Shown in pieces: positions 43,726 through 53,188 of a DNA stretch of 64,000 nucleotides (positions are counted from its first letter, which is position 1; the number at the start of each line of letters is the position of its first letter). The stretch covers positions 124,001-188,000 of the forward strand of contig NZ_JABBFZ010000005.1 of the NCBI RefSeq assembly GCF_012927125.1, written 5' to 3'. The notes beneath the pieces are model-generated. The model worked only from the letters and a program-made list of their open reading frames with translations. It was not told the DNA's origin and ran no database searches. Source of the DNA: Paraburkholderia antibiotica. Lineage in GTDB: Bacteria; Pseudomonadota; Gammaproteobacteria; Burkholderiales; Burkholderiaceae. Both the position numbers and the translations under genes were made by a program.

Positions 43726-44736
43726 TCAGCAATTCGCCGTTCCTGTTTGCAACTGGGCTTTGCAGGAGCCCGCAGCTATTTCACGCAACGCGTTGGGCGA
43801 CGCGCCGAAGCGATCCCGAATCGCACGACTGAAGTGAGCCTGACTCGAGAAACCCCAGCGAAAGCCGATTTCGCTGACGGTAGTCTTCGCGAGCATCGGG
43901 TCCATGAGATCCGCGTGAGCGTGCGACGCGCGTTTCGACCAGATATAGGCCGAGATAGATTGATCTTCGGCCGCGAACATCCTGTTCAGATGCCGCAGCG
44001 AAATGCCGGCAGCGTCTGCCACGGACTGCGGCGTCAACTCCGGATCACCTAGCCGCTGCGCGATATATTGGCGTGCCGTGAGCAGATATGACATCGATGA
44101 ACGCGAATGGCGCTCGCCATGAATCTCGCAATCGATCATAGCCTCGAGCAACGCGCCGGCGTGATCGACGAGCGCACCCAGGTCGGCCTTGACCGGATCT
44201 TTAAAAAAAACGTCAAGCGTGGAGCGCAGTGTCGCTCCGAGCATCGCGCCGGTGCCGACGTGACGCGTGAGCTTGAGCGGCGCTCCTGACAGATCGATAC
44301 CGAAGCGTTCGGCGAACGCGCTGACCGGTATATCGATCAGAAACTGACGCATCTCGCTGAGAAAGCCAAACAGATACGGATAGCGCGTGTCGTAGACGAT
44401 CGTCTCGCCGGTGTCGATCAGGGTGCAGCGTTCGTTCTGAATGAAGTACGCCGAGCCGTGCACGATCTGGCACGCGAACACGGAGTCTTTCGGATATTGC
44501 CGAACGAGCGCGGGACTGCGCTCGATGATGTGATCGTTGCCCATGATGTCGGCGAGGCACAGATCCTTCAGCACGATATTGGTCGTGGTGGCTTGCAGAC
44601 CGCGTTGCGAGAGCGATGAGCAACGCAGCCCGACCAGTGCGGTCGCGTTATACGCGTCCCAGTACTCGAGGCGCTGTGCGACAGGAACGTTGGCTGTCGA
44701 TCCCTGAGTGCGCGAAAAAATGGTCGATGTGCTCAA
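43726..44736 (-). CDS. AraC-family transcriptional regulator
   Basis: 336 residues. N-terminal ligand domain of the AraC_binding_2 type (FeaR-like), with a pattern YPYLFGFLSEMRQFLIDIP. C-terminal two helix-turn-helix units: LTPQSVADAAGISLRHLNRMF and VSEIGFRWGFSSQAHFSRAIRDRFG. It is divergent from the dioxygenase operon and most likely activates it in response to an aromatic compound. Confidence 0.9.
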   Translation of the reverse strand: MSTSTIFSRTQGSTANVPVAQRLEYWDAYNATALVGLRCSSLSQRGLQATTTNIVLKDLCLADIMGNDHIIERSPALVRQYPKDSVFACQIVHGSAYFIQNERCTLIDTGETIVYDTRYPYLFGFLSEMRQFLIDIPVSAFAERFGIDLSGAPLKLTRHVGTGAMLGATLRSTLDVFFKDPVKADLGALVDHAGALLEAMIDCEIHGERHSRSSMSYLLTARQYIAQRLGDPELTPQSVADAAGISLRHLNRMFAAEDQSISAYIWSKRASHAHADLMDPMLAKTTVSEIGFRWGFSSQAHFSRAIRDRFGASPNALREIAAGSCKAQLQTGTANC

Positions 44737-44779
44737 GTTGTCCCCTCACACGCGCGCGTTTGAGTCCGATGTCCTGTCT

Positions 44780-44807
44780 GGTCAATCTTTCCGTCCCGCC
44801 CGGTCAA
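44780..44807 (+). promoter_or_regulatory. Candidate AraC-type operator (direct repeat)
   Basis: TGGTCAATC and CGGTCAAAC share GGTCAA at 44780-44785 and 44802-44807, 22 bases apart, about two helical turns, in the divergent promoter region. This spacing suits an AraC-family dimer. Assigned by eye. Confidence 0.35.
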
Positions 44808-44867
44808 ACCTCGTGTGCTGAATCTGGCTAGAGTCACCTCCAGATCATTCAACAACGAGGAGACACC

Positions 44868-45401
44868 ATGGTAGACAAGGCCAATTCCGAGTTCTGGCAA
44901 AGCATCGCACCCATCGCCAACCCGTTTAAACCGGATGCATTGCCCGAGGCGTATATCCAGAACGCGCCGAGCGACGATGAGCGACTTTATGTGCCATTTA
45001 CCGAGACGGTTTCGTCGCGTCCGCTGTGGATCTCGCCGACGCAGAATAAATGGTGCGACATATTAATGGCCAGGCGTGCAGGCCTGGTCAATAGGCATTA
45101 CCACCCACATGAGGTCTTTGCGTACACGATCTCGGGCAAATGGGGCTATCTGGAACATGAGTGGACCGCCACCAAGGGCGACTTTGTCTACGAGACGCCC
45201 GGCGAAGGCCACACGCTCGTGGCATTCGACCACCCGGAGCCGATGCGCGTGTTCTTTATCGTGACTGGCCCGTTAGTCTGGCTCGACGAAAAAGGCGAGC
45301 CGGATGGCTACTTCGACGTGCATTCGTACATCGCGATGTGCAAGGCGCACTACGAGAAGGTCGGCCTCGGCGCGCAAGCGATCGAAAAACTGTTTCGCTA
45401 A
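44868..45401 (+). CDS. Cupin dioxygenase, 2,4'-dihydroxyacetophenone dioxygenase-like
   Basis: 177 residues, single cupin domain. Metal motif NRHYHPHEVFAYTISGKWGYLEH (His-x-His with a following Glu), then EGHTLVAF supplying the third histidine. Length and sequence feel match 2,4'-dihydroxyacetophenone dioxygenases, which cleave the bond next to the ketone to give 4-hydroxybenzoate and formate. The GGAG-containing site at 44857-44862 precedes the ATG. First gene of a three-gene operon with an MFS importer and a zinc dehydrogenase. Confidence 0.75.
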   Translation: MVDKANSEFWQSIAPIANPFKPDALPEAYIQNAPSDDERLYVPFTETVSSRPLWISPTQNKWCDILMARRAGLVNRHYHPHEVFAYTISGKWGYLEHEWTATKGDFVYETPGEGHTLVAFDHPEPMRVFFIVTGPLVWLDEKGEPDGYFDVHSYIAMCKAHYEKVGLGAQAIEKLFR

Positions 45402-45427
45402 CGAGCGCGTCCCTGTCGAGGTCCAAC

Positions 45428-46714
45428 ATGAAAAGTACATCTTCATCGGGACGCTGGTGGTCGTACGAGAACAAGCTCCTCGCGATTCTGTTTCTGACGT
45501 TCGGCTTTGTCTTTTTCGACCGGCTTGCGTTGTCGTTTCTTTTTCCATTCATGTCGGCGGAGTTGCATTTAACGAATGCGCAACTGGGCATGGTGTCTTC
45601 GGCGCTTGCGCTGACGTGGGCGTTGTCGGGCGCGGCGACCGGCGCGTGGTCCGATGCGCGTGGGACGCGCAAGCCGTTGCTGATCGCGGCCGTGTTGGGA
45701 TTTTCCGTGTTCTCGGCGGTCTCGGGCATGGTCACCGGCTTTGCTGGGCTGCTGGCGTTCCGCGCGCTGATGGGCATCGCCGAAGGTCCCGTGCTGCCGC
45801 TCTCGCAATCGCTGATGGCCGAAAGTTCGACCCCGAGCCGGCGCGGACTCAACATGGGGCTTCTGCAGGGATCGGCCGCCGGCCTGCTCGGCGCGATGAT
45901 CGGGCCGCCGGTCGTGATCCATATCGCGACGACGTACGGCTGGCGCGAAGCGTTCTACGTGTCCTGTATTCCGGGTTTTCTGATCGCGTGGGGCATCTGG
46001 CGTTGGGTTCGCGAGAAGCCGCCCGGTGGAACGCAACTCGCGCAGGCGTCGACCCTGCCCGCGACCAGCCGCTGGGCGCTGCTCAAGGAGCGCAACGTGC
46101 TGCTCTGTGTGCTGATCAGCTGCTTCTTTCTCACCTGGTTCGTCGTGATCATCTCGTTCGCACCCACGTTTCTGGTGTCGACTCGCCACTTCTCCCCAAC
46201 CGACATGGGTCTCGTCATGAGCTGTCTTGGCGCGGCGTGGGTGGTCTGGGGCTTCGTGGTGCCAGCGATCTCCGACCGGATCGGACGTAAGCCGACGATG
46301 ATCCTGTTCGCGCTGGTGGCCGCACTGTGTCCGATCTCGCTCCTCTATGTCGATTCCGCGTACGCCCTTGGCGTGCTGGTGTTCCTGACCTATACCGGCC
46401 TCGGATGTTTCACGCTGTTCATGGCGACGATCCCCGCTGAGACGGTGCTGCCCCACGCGATGGCGAGTGCGCTCGGTCTCATCATGGGGGCGGGAGAGTT
46501 GATAGGGGGTTTTCTCGCGCCGACGGTCGCCGGCCTGGCAGCGGATAAATACGGGTTGTCGGTCGCCATGTGGATGTCGTCGGGCGGCGCGCTGCTTGCC
46601 TGCCTGCTTTCATTCGGATTGGTCGAAACGGCTCCGGCTGTGCTCGATCGCCGCGCGTTGGCCGGGCGGGCCGCCGCGAGCCTTGGTGTGCGAAACGCGG
46701 GAGGGCGTTCCTGA
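45428..46714 (+). CDS. MFS transporter, ACS/aromatic-acid type
   Basis: 428 residues, 12 helices. First helix FGFVFFDRLALSFLFPFMSAEL and loop GAWSDARGTRKPLL are typical of MFS importers of aromatic or hydroxy acids. It lies 26 bases after the dioxygenase stop, with GAGG upstream. Probable uptake system for the substrate of the operon. The stop TGA overlaps the following ATG (TGATG). Confidence 0.9.
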   Translation: MKSTSSSGRWWSYENKLLAILFLTFGFVFFDRLALSFLFPFMSAELHLTNAQLGMVSSALALTWALSGAATGAWSDARGTRKPLLIAAVLGFSVFSAVSGMVTGFAGLLAFRALMGIAEGPVLPLSQSLMAESSTPSRRGLNMGLLQGSAAGLLGAMIGPPVVIHIATTYGWREAFYVSCIPGFLIAWGIWRWVREKPPGGTQLAQASTLPATSRWALLKERNVLLCVLISCFFLTWFVVIISFAPTFLVSTRHFSPTDMGLVMSCLGAAWVVWGFVVPAISDRIGRKPTMILFALVAALCPISLLYVDSAYALGVLVFLTYTGLGCFTLFMATIPAETVLPHAMASALGLIMGAGELIGGFLAPTVAGLAADKYGLSVAMWMSSGGALLACLLSFGLVETAPAVLDRRALAGRAAASLGVRNAGGRS

Positions 46715-47832
46715 TGCGGGCATTACAGTGGTTTGGGCCGCGCGACGTGCGGCTCGTCGATATTGCGATTCCGGAGGTGGGACCCGACGAGGTGCGTATC
46801 GAGGTCGCGTACTGCGGCATCTGCGGCAGCGATCTTCACGAATATGCCGATGGGCCTCACGCGATTCCGATCGGGACGCCGCATGCGTTGTCGGGTCGAA
46901 CCGCGCCCTTGACCCTCGGTCACGAATTCTGCGGCACGGTGGTCGAAGTCGGCGCCCACGTGACGACGCTGCGCGCGGGCGATCGGGTCGCGGTCGAACC
47001 CGAGTATCGGTGCAGCCGTTGCATGTATTGCCGCATTGGGTCGTACAACCTGTGCGAGTCGATGGGCTTCGCGGGGCTGATGGGCGACGGCGGGATGGCC
47101 GACTACGCGGTCGTACCTTCTTACATGCTCTATCGCCTGCCGGACACCGTCAGTCTGCGGCAGGCGGCTGTGCTCGAACCCGCGGCGGTGGCGTTGCATG
47201 CGCTCAGACGTGGCGATCTGCGGCTCGGCGATACCTGCGCGGTGTTTGGCCTCGGGCCGATCGGCTTGCTGCTCGTGGTGCTCGCGCGCCTGCAGGGTGC
47301 GTCGACGATCGTCGCGGTCGATGTCTCGCCCGAGCGGCTCGCGAAAGCCGTCGAGCTGGGGGCGACTCACGCGTTCGACGCGCGTGCGTACGACGCGCTC
47401 GCATTGAACGAGGCCATCCGCGCGGCGACGGGCGGTCCCGGCGTCGCCGTCAGCTTCGAGGCGGCCGGCTTGCCGAGTACCTTCGAGAGCGCATCGAGGG
47501 CTTTACGCAAGGGCGCTCGGCTCGTGATGGTCGGGCTGATGCCGCATGCGAGCTTCGACGCATTCCGCGCTGTCAATGACGAACTGACCATTACGACCAG
47601 CGTCGGCTATAGGCATGCGTACGACGACCTGCTGCGGATGGTCGAAGCAGGCGTCATCGACCCGGCGTCGATCGTCACGAAGACGGTCACGTTGGAGGAC
47701 GCGGTCTCAGGAGGATTCGACGCGCTGCTCAACGATCGCAGCCAGATCAAAATCCTCGTCGCGCCGGGGCTGGAGCCCGGTCTGGCCGCGCATTCCACGC
47801 CACTGTCGCGGACTTCGCCTATGCTGACGTAA
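46714..47832 (+). CDS. Zinc-dependent medium-chain dehydrogenase ((R,R)-butanediol dehydrogenase-like)
   Basis: 372 residues. Catalytic zinc ligands in YCGICGSDLHEY (Cys) and GHEFCG (His-Glu). Structural zinc cysteines in PEYRCSRCMYCRIGSYNLC. Rossmann motif VFGLGPIGLLLVVLARLQG. The set is that of sorbitol/butanediol/threonine-type dehydrogenases. It oxidises a secondary alcohol with NAD(P), presumably generating or consuming a keto intermediate for the dioxygenase. Start is coupled to the transporter stop. Confidence 0.9.
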   Translation: MRALQWFGPRDVRLVDIAIPEVGPDEVRIEVAYCGICGSDLHEYADGPHAIPIGTPHALSGRTAPLTLGHEFCGTVVEVGAHVTTLRAGDRVAVEPEYRCSRCMYCRIGSYNLCESMGFAGLMGDGGMADYAVVPSYMLYRLPDTVSLRQAAVLEPAAVALHALRRGDLRLGDTCAVFGLGPIGLLLVVLARLQGASTIVAVDVSPERLAKAVELGATHAFDARAYDALALNEAIRAATGGPGVAVSFEAAGLPSTFESASRALRKGARLVMVGLMPHASFDAFRAVNDELTITTSVGYRHAYDDLLRMVEAGVIDPASIVTKTVTLEDAVSGGFDALLNDRSQIKILVAPGLEPGLAAHSTPLSRTSPMLT

Positions 47833-47891
47833 CCGCGCGCACCATCGCGGCGCTGGTTTACTCCTCCAACCGCAACCCGCCCGGAGCGCCC

Positions 47892-50420
47892 GTGACCGTC
47901 CGCAATCTCGACGCCCTGTTTCGACCCAAATCCGTCGCCGTGATCGGCGCGTCCGAGCGGCCGGGCAGCACCGGCGCGATGGTGTGGGCGCGCGTGCTCG
48001 AAGGCGGCTTCGACGGGCCAGTGTGGCCGGTCAATCCGAAGTACGACACGCTCGGCGAGCACGCGGTGATCCACGATGCCGGCGATCTGCCGCAGGCGCC
48101 GACCGTAGCGGTGATCTGCACGCCGCCCGCGAGCTGGCCCGCGCTGATCCACAAACTCGGCGGTATGGGCACGCGCGCGGCGATCCTGGTTGGTGAAGCG
48201 CGCAGCGACGAGGATCGGCTCGCGGTGCGGCATGCGCTGTCGGCGGCGCGGCCGCATTTGCTGCGGATCGTCGGGCCGGGCAGTCTCGGCGTGGTGTCGC
48301 CGGCGCTCGGCGCGCAACTGGGCGCGCCGTCGTGCAGGGTCAAGGCGGGCGGCGTCGCGTGGGTGTCGCAGTCGAATGCGCTGACCAACGCGGTGCTCGG
48401 TTGGGCCGAAGCGCGCGGGCTCGGTTTTTCGCATGCGGTCGCGCTCGGCGACGAGGCCGACGTCGATGCCGGCGACGTGCTCGACTATCTCGCGAGCGAT
48501 CCCGGCACGCGCGCGATCCTGCTCGAACTCGACAGCGTGCGGGCCGCGCGCAAGTTCATGTCGGCCGCGCGCGCGGCGGCGCGCAACAAGCCGGTGCTGG
48601 CGCTGCGCTCCGGCCGCGACGATCCCGCCGATGGGCTCTACACGGCGGCGTTCCGGCGCGCGGGCCTCGTGCGTGTCGATGCGCTCGACGATCTGCTCGA
48701 CGAAATCGAAACGCTCAGCGTCGGTCGCGTGGCGGCGGGCGGCACCGCGACGCTGATCACCAGCGACCGCGGCCTCGCGACGCTCGCGCGCGACGCGTTC
48801 GCCGCCGCCGGTGGCCTGCTCGCGCCGTGGCCCGCGGACGTATCGGACGCGTTGCGCGAGGTGCTGCCGCATGCGGTCGGCGGCAATCCGCTGCTGCTCG
48901 GCGACGGCGCGCGGCCCGAGCATTTCGGCACCGCGCTGAAGCTGCTCGCCGAACATCGCGTGACCGGCACCGCGTTCGTGGTCCATGCGTCGACCCACGG
49001 CGCGCCGGTCGACGAAGTCGCGCAGGCGCTGATCGACCACCACCGTTTCGCGTATCGCGGGCTGCTCGCGTGCTTCTTCGGCGGCGTCGATGCGGCGCGG
49101 CGCGATGCGCTGCACGCGCAGGGCATCCCGGTGCACACGACGCCGCAGCGGCTCGCGCGCGCGTTCGCGCGGCTGGTCGATTACCGGCTGGGTCGCGAGT
49201 TGCTGATGCAGACGCCGGAGGGGCTGCCCGCGCAGATTCCCGACGCGATCGACGCCGCCCTGGCCCAGGTTCGCGAGGCGGTCGCGGCCGGCGAGCATGA
49301 ATTGACGGGGGCGGCGGCGGCGCGGTTTCTCGCGCGCTTTGGATTGCGGGTGGAGGGGGCGGAGGGCGAGGGACATGGCGCGGCACGCAATGCTACAAGC
49401 AGCACGACGACGGATGCCTCCGCGGGTCACGCAACCAACGCGGCGGCGGCGAGCACCGCCGACGGCGCAGCCGCAGCCGCAGCACCCCTGAGCACGTCGA
49501 CGCTCAAACCCATCGTCGACATCGCCATCGAACTCCACGACGACGACAACTTCGGCCCCGTGTTCCGCTTCACCGCGCCCGCGATCGATGGCGTGTCCGA
49601 CGCGTTGCGCGTCTACGGGCTGCCGCCGCTCAATCCGATGCTCGCGCGCGACATCGTCACGCGTTCGCACTACGCGCGGCTGGTCGCGCCGGAGCCGACG
49701 CTCGCGGCGCTGACGGCGCTCTCGCAGGCGGTCTGCGACGTGCGGGAAATCATTGGTTTGACGCTGGCGCTGCGGGTCTATCGCGACCGCGTGACGGTGG
49801 TCGATCCCGTGTTGCGGGTCGGCGCGCAGCGCAGCCGTCTGGCGATCGTGCCGTACCCGCGCCGCTTCGAGGAAACCGTCGACTGGCAGGGTCTGCGCAT
49901 CACGGTGCGGCCGATCCGCCCGGAAGACGAAAGCGCGCATCGCGACTTCGTGCAGGCGATGACGCCGGAGGATTTGCGTCTGCGTTTCTTTGGCGCGGTC
50001 CGCACCTTCGACCATTCGCAACTCGCGCGCATGACGCAGATCGACTACGACCGCGAGATGGCGCTGATCGCGACGGCCGACACCGGCGACGGCGTCGAGC
50101 GCACGCTCGGCGTGGTGCGCGCGGTCGCCGATCCCGACAACGAGACGGCCGAATTCGCGGTGACCGTGCGCTCGGACCAGAAGGGCCGGCGGCTCGGTCA
50201 GTTGCTGATGGAGCGGATCATCGCGTATGCGCGGGCGCGCGGTACGCACTGGCTGATCGGCGAGGCGCTGCGCGAGAACGGCGCGATGATCGCGCTCGCG
50301 AAGGCATGCGGTTTCACGATCACGCGGACCGAAGATCCCGGCGTGGTCGGTTTCCGGATGCCGCTGGACGACGCCGAAGCGGCGGACGCGGGCGCGACGA
50401 ACGCGCAGCCCGCGCGGTAA
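47892..50420 (+). CDS. Acyl-CoA synthetase-like protein with C-terminal GNAT domain (Pat-type lysine acetyltransferase)
   Basis: 842 residues. CoA-binding/succinyl-CoA-ligase regions (LFRPKSVAVIGASERPGSTG, GPVWPVNPKYD, GGVAWVSQSNALTNAVL) cover about 1-460. A C-terminal GNAT acetyltransferase (about 660-830) has EFAVTVRSDQKGRRLGQLLMERIIAYARARG with the acetyl-CoA P-loop. In the family these proteins acetylate and switch off acyl-CoA synthetases. The ATP-grasp part is incomplete: the usual K-x-VSPDI-HKSD-GGV stretch is missing and is replaced by a Thr/Ala-rich low-complexity linker (about 495-535). The protein thus should not make acetyl-CoA itself. Confidence 0.85.
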   Translation: MTVRNLDALFRPKSVAVIGASERPGSTGAMVWARVLEGGFDGPVWPVNPKYDTLGEHAVIHDAGDLPQAPTVAVICTPPASWPALIHKLGGMGTRAAILVGEARSDEDRLAVRHALSAARPHLLRIVGPGSLGVVSPALGAQLGAPSCRVKAGGVAWVSQSNALTNAVLGWAEARGLGFSHAVALGDEADVDAGDVLDYLASDPGTRAILLELDSVRAARKFMSAARAAARNKPVLALRSGRDDPADGLYTAAFRRAGLVRVDALDDLLDEIETLSVGRVAAGGTATLITSDRGLATLARDAFAAAGGLLAPWPADVSDALREVLPHAVGGNPLLLGDGARPEHFGTALKLLAEHRVTGTAFVVHASTHGAPVDEVAQALIDHHRFAYRGLLACFFGGVDAARRDALHAQGIPVHTTPQRLARAFARLVDYRLGRELLMQTPEGLPAQIPDAIDAALAQVREAVAAGEHELTGAAAARFLARFGLRVEGAEGEGHGAARNATSSTTTDASAGHATNAAAASTADGAAAAAAPLSTSTLKPIVDIAIELHDDDNFGPVFRFTAPAIDGVSDALRVYGLPPLNPMLARDIVTRSHYARLVAPEPTLAALTALSQAVCDVREIIGLTLALRVYRDRVTVVDPVLRVGAQRSRLAIVPYPRRFEETVDWQGLRITVRPIRPEDESAHRDFVQAMTPEDLRLRFFGAVRTFDHSQLARMTQIDYDREMALIATADTGDGVERTLGVVRAVADPDNETAEFAVTVRSDQKGRRLGQLLMERIIAYARARGTHWLIGEALRENGAMIALAKACGFTITRTEDPGVVGFRMPLDDAEAADAGATNAQPAR

Positions 50421-50447
50421 CCGCCGGCGCGTTGAACTACACGGGGC

Positions 50448-50993
50448 TTACGCCGCCAGCTTCTGCGCGGCTTCGTCGACCTGGGCGCGTGTCACCGACA
50501 ACTCGTCGAGCCATGCCGGCGCATACTCCGCGCCGGTTTCGCGCTCCAGACGCGCGATCGTCGCCGCGCAACGGTTCGCGTCTTTCAGAGTGGCGATAAA
50601 CGACTTCACCGATTCGCCGGCCTTGAACGCGTCGAACAGCGGCACGCGGATTTCCTCGGGCAGCGCACGCGTGGTCCATTGATACGGCTTGCCGTTGAAC
50701 GTCAGCGACGGCGGCAGCACGCGCTCCTTGCGCGCGGCCGGAATCAGGCCGTAGGTGCGCGCCGCTTCGCCGATCTGCTCGGGCGAAAACAGCTCGTCGG
50801 GCGTGATGTCGAACTGCTGGATGAAAGTCTCGATGCTTTGCATCGCCGCGGCGCGGTCGTCACGGCGCTTCTGCGCGTGCGCGACGATGTCGCGCAATTC
50901 GTCGGCCTCGGCGGCGGTGATCGTGAAGCTCGACTGCTTCTGCTGGAGTTCGGAAAAACGCTGGAATTCGGAATCGGTCAGAAGTTTGGCCAT
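50448..50993 (-). CDS. Conserved hypothetical protein with H-NS-like linker motif
   Basis: 181 residues, charged and helical, no signal. The middle QSIETFIQQFDITPDELFSPEQI resembles the start of H-NS-type domains, followed by LTFNGKPYQWTTRALPEEI and a helical C-terminus. The family is not recognised with confidence. It ends 28 bases from the convergent acetyltransferase stop. Confidence 0.6.
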   Translation of the reverse strand: MAKLLTDSEFQRFSELQQKQSSFTITAAEADELRDIVAHAQKRRDDRAAAMQSIETFIQQFDITPDELFSPEQIGEAARTYGLIPAARKERVLPPSLTFNGKPYQWTTRALPEEIRVPLFDAFKAGESVKSFIATLKDANRCAATIARLERETGAEYAPAWLDELSVTRAQVDEAAQKLAA

Positions 50994-51119
50994 TGCTCAA
51001 TCGATGCGCTCGCATGAGCCACTCATGCGGCGTAATTTTGGAAGGGCCGCCATTCTAAACCATGTGCGCGAGCGTGCCGCCGCGCGCGGCGGCGCCGCTC
51101 ACTTTGCCCGTCACGCGGC

Positions 51120-51896
51120 CTAGTCCCGATGCATCGACAGCGCCTGCACCGTGTCGCGCAACAGCGCGGTGGCCGCTTCGAGCGTCGGCGCGACGTATTC
51201 GTCGATCCGTCGCAGATACGGGCAGGTCAGCACCGCGATCGCCTGACCCGACGGCCCGAGCAGCGGAAAGGTCAGGTCGGTGACGCCGAACGTCTGCTGA
51301 CTGTCCTTCTGCGAAAAACCGGCCGCGCGGATGCGCTCGCAGGCTTCCTCCAGCGCGTCGCGATCGATCGTGACTTCGCCCTTCACCTTCGTGTGCTCGG
51401 CAAGCATCTGCCGGCGTTGCTCGACGCTCTGGAACGCGAGCATCACGCGCCCGGAGCCGGTGTCGATCAGGCCGACGCGCGAGCCGAGCCGCACCGACAT
51501 GCCCCACGTGCCCGGCCCGTCGACCTGGGCGATCACGAGCAGGTTGCCACGGTCGTAGACGACGAGGTGGCACGACTGCTCGGCGGCGTCGGCGAAACGC
51601 TGCATCAGCGGCAGCGCTTCGGCGATCAGCCGGTTCATCGGCGGATGACGGTGCGCGAGCGCATACAGCTTCAGGCTCAGCGAATAGCGGTCGCCGGCCG
51701 CCGAGCGCACCACGTACTGCCGCGCGACGAGGCGTTCGAGCATCCGGTACATCTCGCTCGCGTTGCGGCCGAGTTGCCGGGTGATTTCGGCGCGCGTCAG
51801 ACCCTCTTTCTGTTCGGACAGCAGCTCGAGAATGTCGAGGCCTTTGTCGAGCGCGGGGGCGCGGTAGCGGTCGTCGTCTTTGTCGTCTGCGTCCAT
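51120..51896 (-). CDS. IclR-family transcriptional regulator
   Basis: 258 residues. Winged helix (about 15-80, ALDKGLDILELLSEQKEGLTRAEI) and an IclR effector domain (about 95-250) with VVYDRGNLLVIAQVDGPG and GFSQKDSQQTFGVTDLTFPL. The ATG at 51894-51896 (MDADDKDDD) is preferred over a longer frame whose N-terminus is basic and unlike the family. It is divergent from the L-fucose operon and is its likely controller. Confidence 0.85.
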   Translation of the reverse strand: MDADDKDDDRYRAPALDKGLDILELLSEQKEGLTRAEITRQLGRNASEMYRMLERLVARQYVVRSAAGDRYSLSLKLYALAHRHPPMNRLIAEALPLMQRFADAAEQSCHLVVYDRGNLLVIAQVDGPGTWGMSVRLGSRVGLIDTGSGRVMLAFQSVEQRRQMLAEHTKVKGEVTIDRDALEEACERIRAAGFSQKDSQQTFGVTDLTFPLLGPSGQAIAVLTCPYLRRIDEYVAPTLEAATALLRDTVQALSMHRD

Positions 51897-52055
51897 CGTG
51901 ATCTGCGGTGGAATTTCGTCTGGAGTTCTTATTATCTGATCTGAGTGGCGCCGCGCGTGGCAATTCACGAACGGGATCGCTGGCGCCAGGGAAAACCCGG
52001 GCCTCCATGCCGCGCACTTTGCTTGACTTGCGAAAATTCGGCTATGAATAATACG

Positions 52056-52071
52056 TTCATTGGTGAATGAA
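52056..52071 (+). promoter_or_regulatory. Candidate IclR operator
   Basis: TTCATT (52056-52061) and AATGAA (52066-52071) form an inverted repeat with a 4-base centre in the region between the IclR gene and the fucose operon, about 70 bases before the first operon gene. Assigned by eye. Confidence 0.4.
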
Positions 52072-52141
52072 TGCATGTTAGCGATGCGCGTGGGCGGCGC
52101 ATGGTAAAACCAAGAGATAAATCCAATCTGGAGACGCGCTC

Positions 52142-53182
52142 ATGACGGCATCGGTCGGATCGAAGCTCGCGCGGCGCCGCCGCATCGGCCGCGGCGCCTT
52201 GCAGGTGACCGGACTGAGTCTCGGCACGGCGCCGCTCGGCGGCCTGTACCGCGACCTGTCCGACGAGGAGGCCCACGCGACCGTCGCCGCCGCGTGGGAC
52301 GCGGGCGTGCGCTACTTCGACACCGCGCCGCATTACGGCAACACCAAGGCCGAGCATCGGCTGGGCGCCGCGCTGCGTCATTACCCGCGCGGCGACTACG
52401 TGCTGTCGACCAAAGTGGGCCGCCGCTTCGTGCCGCGCACTTCGCCATTCGACGACCGCGAGGGCTGGCAGAATCCACTGCCGTTCGAAGCGATCTACGA
52501 CTACACGCACGACGGCATCCTGCGCTCGTTCGAAGACAGCCAGCAGCGCCTCGGCATCGTCGATATCGACATCCTGCTGGTGCACGACATCGGCCGCGCC
52601 ACGCACGGCGAGCGGCATCCGCACTACTGGCGGCAACTCACCGAAGGCGGCGGCTTTCGCGCGCTGGAGCGCCTGCGTTCGAGCGGCGCAATCAAGGCGG
52701 TCGGCCTCGGCGTCAACGAAGGCGCGGTGATTCTCGACGCGCTGGCCGAGTTCGATATCGATTGCGCGTTGCTCGCGGGCCGTTATACGCTGCTTGAGCA
52801 GAGCACCCTCGACGACCTGCTGCCGACCTGCGAAGCGCGCGGCGTCGGCATCCTGCTAGGCGGCGCGTTCAATTCCGGCATTCTGGCGCGCGGCGTCGAA
52901 GGCGATCTGAAGTTCAACTATGGCGCGGCGCCGCCCGAGGTGATCGAGCGCGTCGCGCGTCTGGAGGCGGTGTGCCGCGCGCATGGCGTGCCGCTCGCCG
53001 CCGCCGCGTTGCAGTTTCCGTATGCGCATCCGGCGGTCGCCACCGTGCTGACCGGCGCGCGCAGTGCCGACGAATTGCGCGAGAACGTCGCGTCGTTCGA
53101 GCAGCCGATTCCCGCCGCGCTGTGGTCCGCGTTGCGCGAGGCAGGCCTGCTCGACGCCCGCGCGCCCGCTCCTGAGGACTGA
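52142..53182 (+). CDS. Aldo/keto reductase, L-fucose (D-threo-aldose) dehydrogenase-like
   Basis: 346 residues, TIM-barrel AKR. Catalytic residues are in VRYFDTAPHYGN (Asp and Tyr), YVLSTKVGR (Lys) and DILLVHDIG (His). The C-terminal HPAVATVLTGARSADEL region binds the nicotinamide cofactor. Relatives oxidise L-fucose to L-fucono-1,5-lactone. GGAG at 52129-52132 precedes the start. First gene of a four-gene operon for L-fucose oxidation. Confidence 0.85.
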   Translation: MTASVGSKLARRRRIGRGALQVTGLSLGTAPLGGLYRDLSDEEAHATVAAAWDAGVRYFDTAPHYGNTKAEHRLGAALRHYPRGDYVLSTKVGRRFVPRTSPFDDREGWQNPLPFEAIYDYTHDGILRSFEDSQQRLGIVDIDILLVHDIGRATHGERHPHYWRQLTEGGGFRALERLRSSGAIKAVGLGVNEGAVILDALAEFDIDCALLAGRYTLLEQSTLDDLLPTCEARGVGILLGGAFNSGILARGVEGDLKFNYGAAPPEVIERVARLEAVCRAHGVPLAAAALQFPYAHPAVATVLTGARSADELRENVASFEQPIPAALWSALREAGLLDARAPAPED

Positions 53183-53188
53183 TCCGAC

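Noticed and set aside
47607..50249. Very long minus-strand open frame opposite the acetyltransferase gene
   Set aside because: Arg/His/Ala-rich composition and exact overlap with a gene that has clear domains; it is the usual open antisense frame of high-GC DNA.
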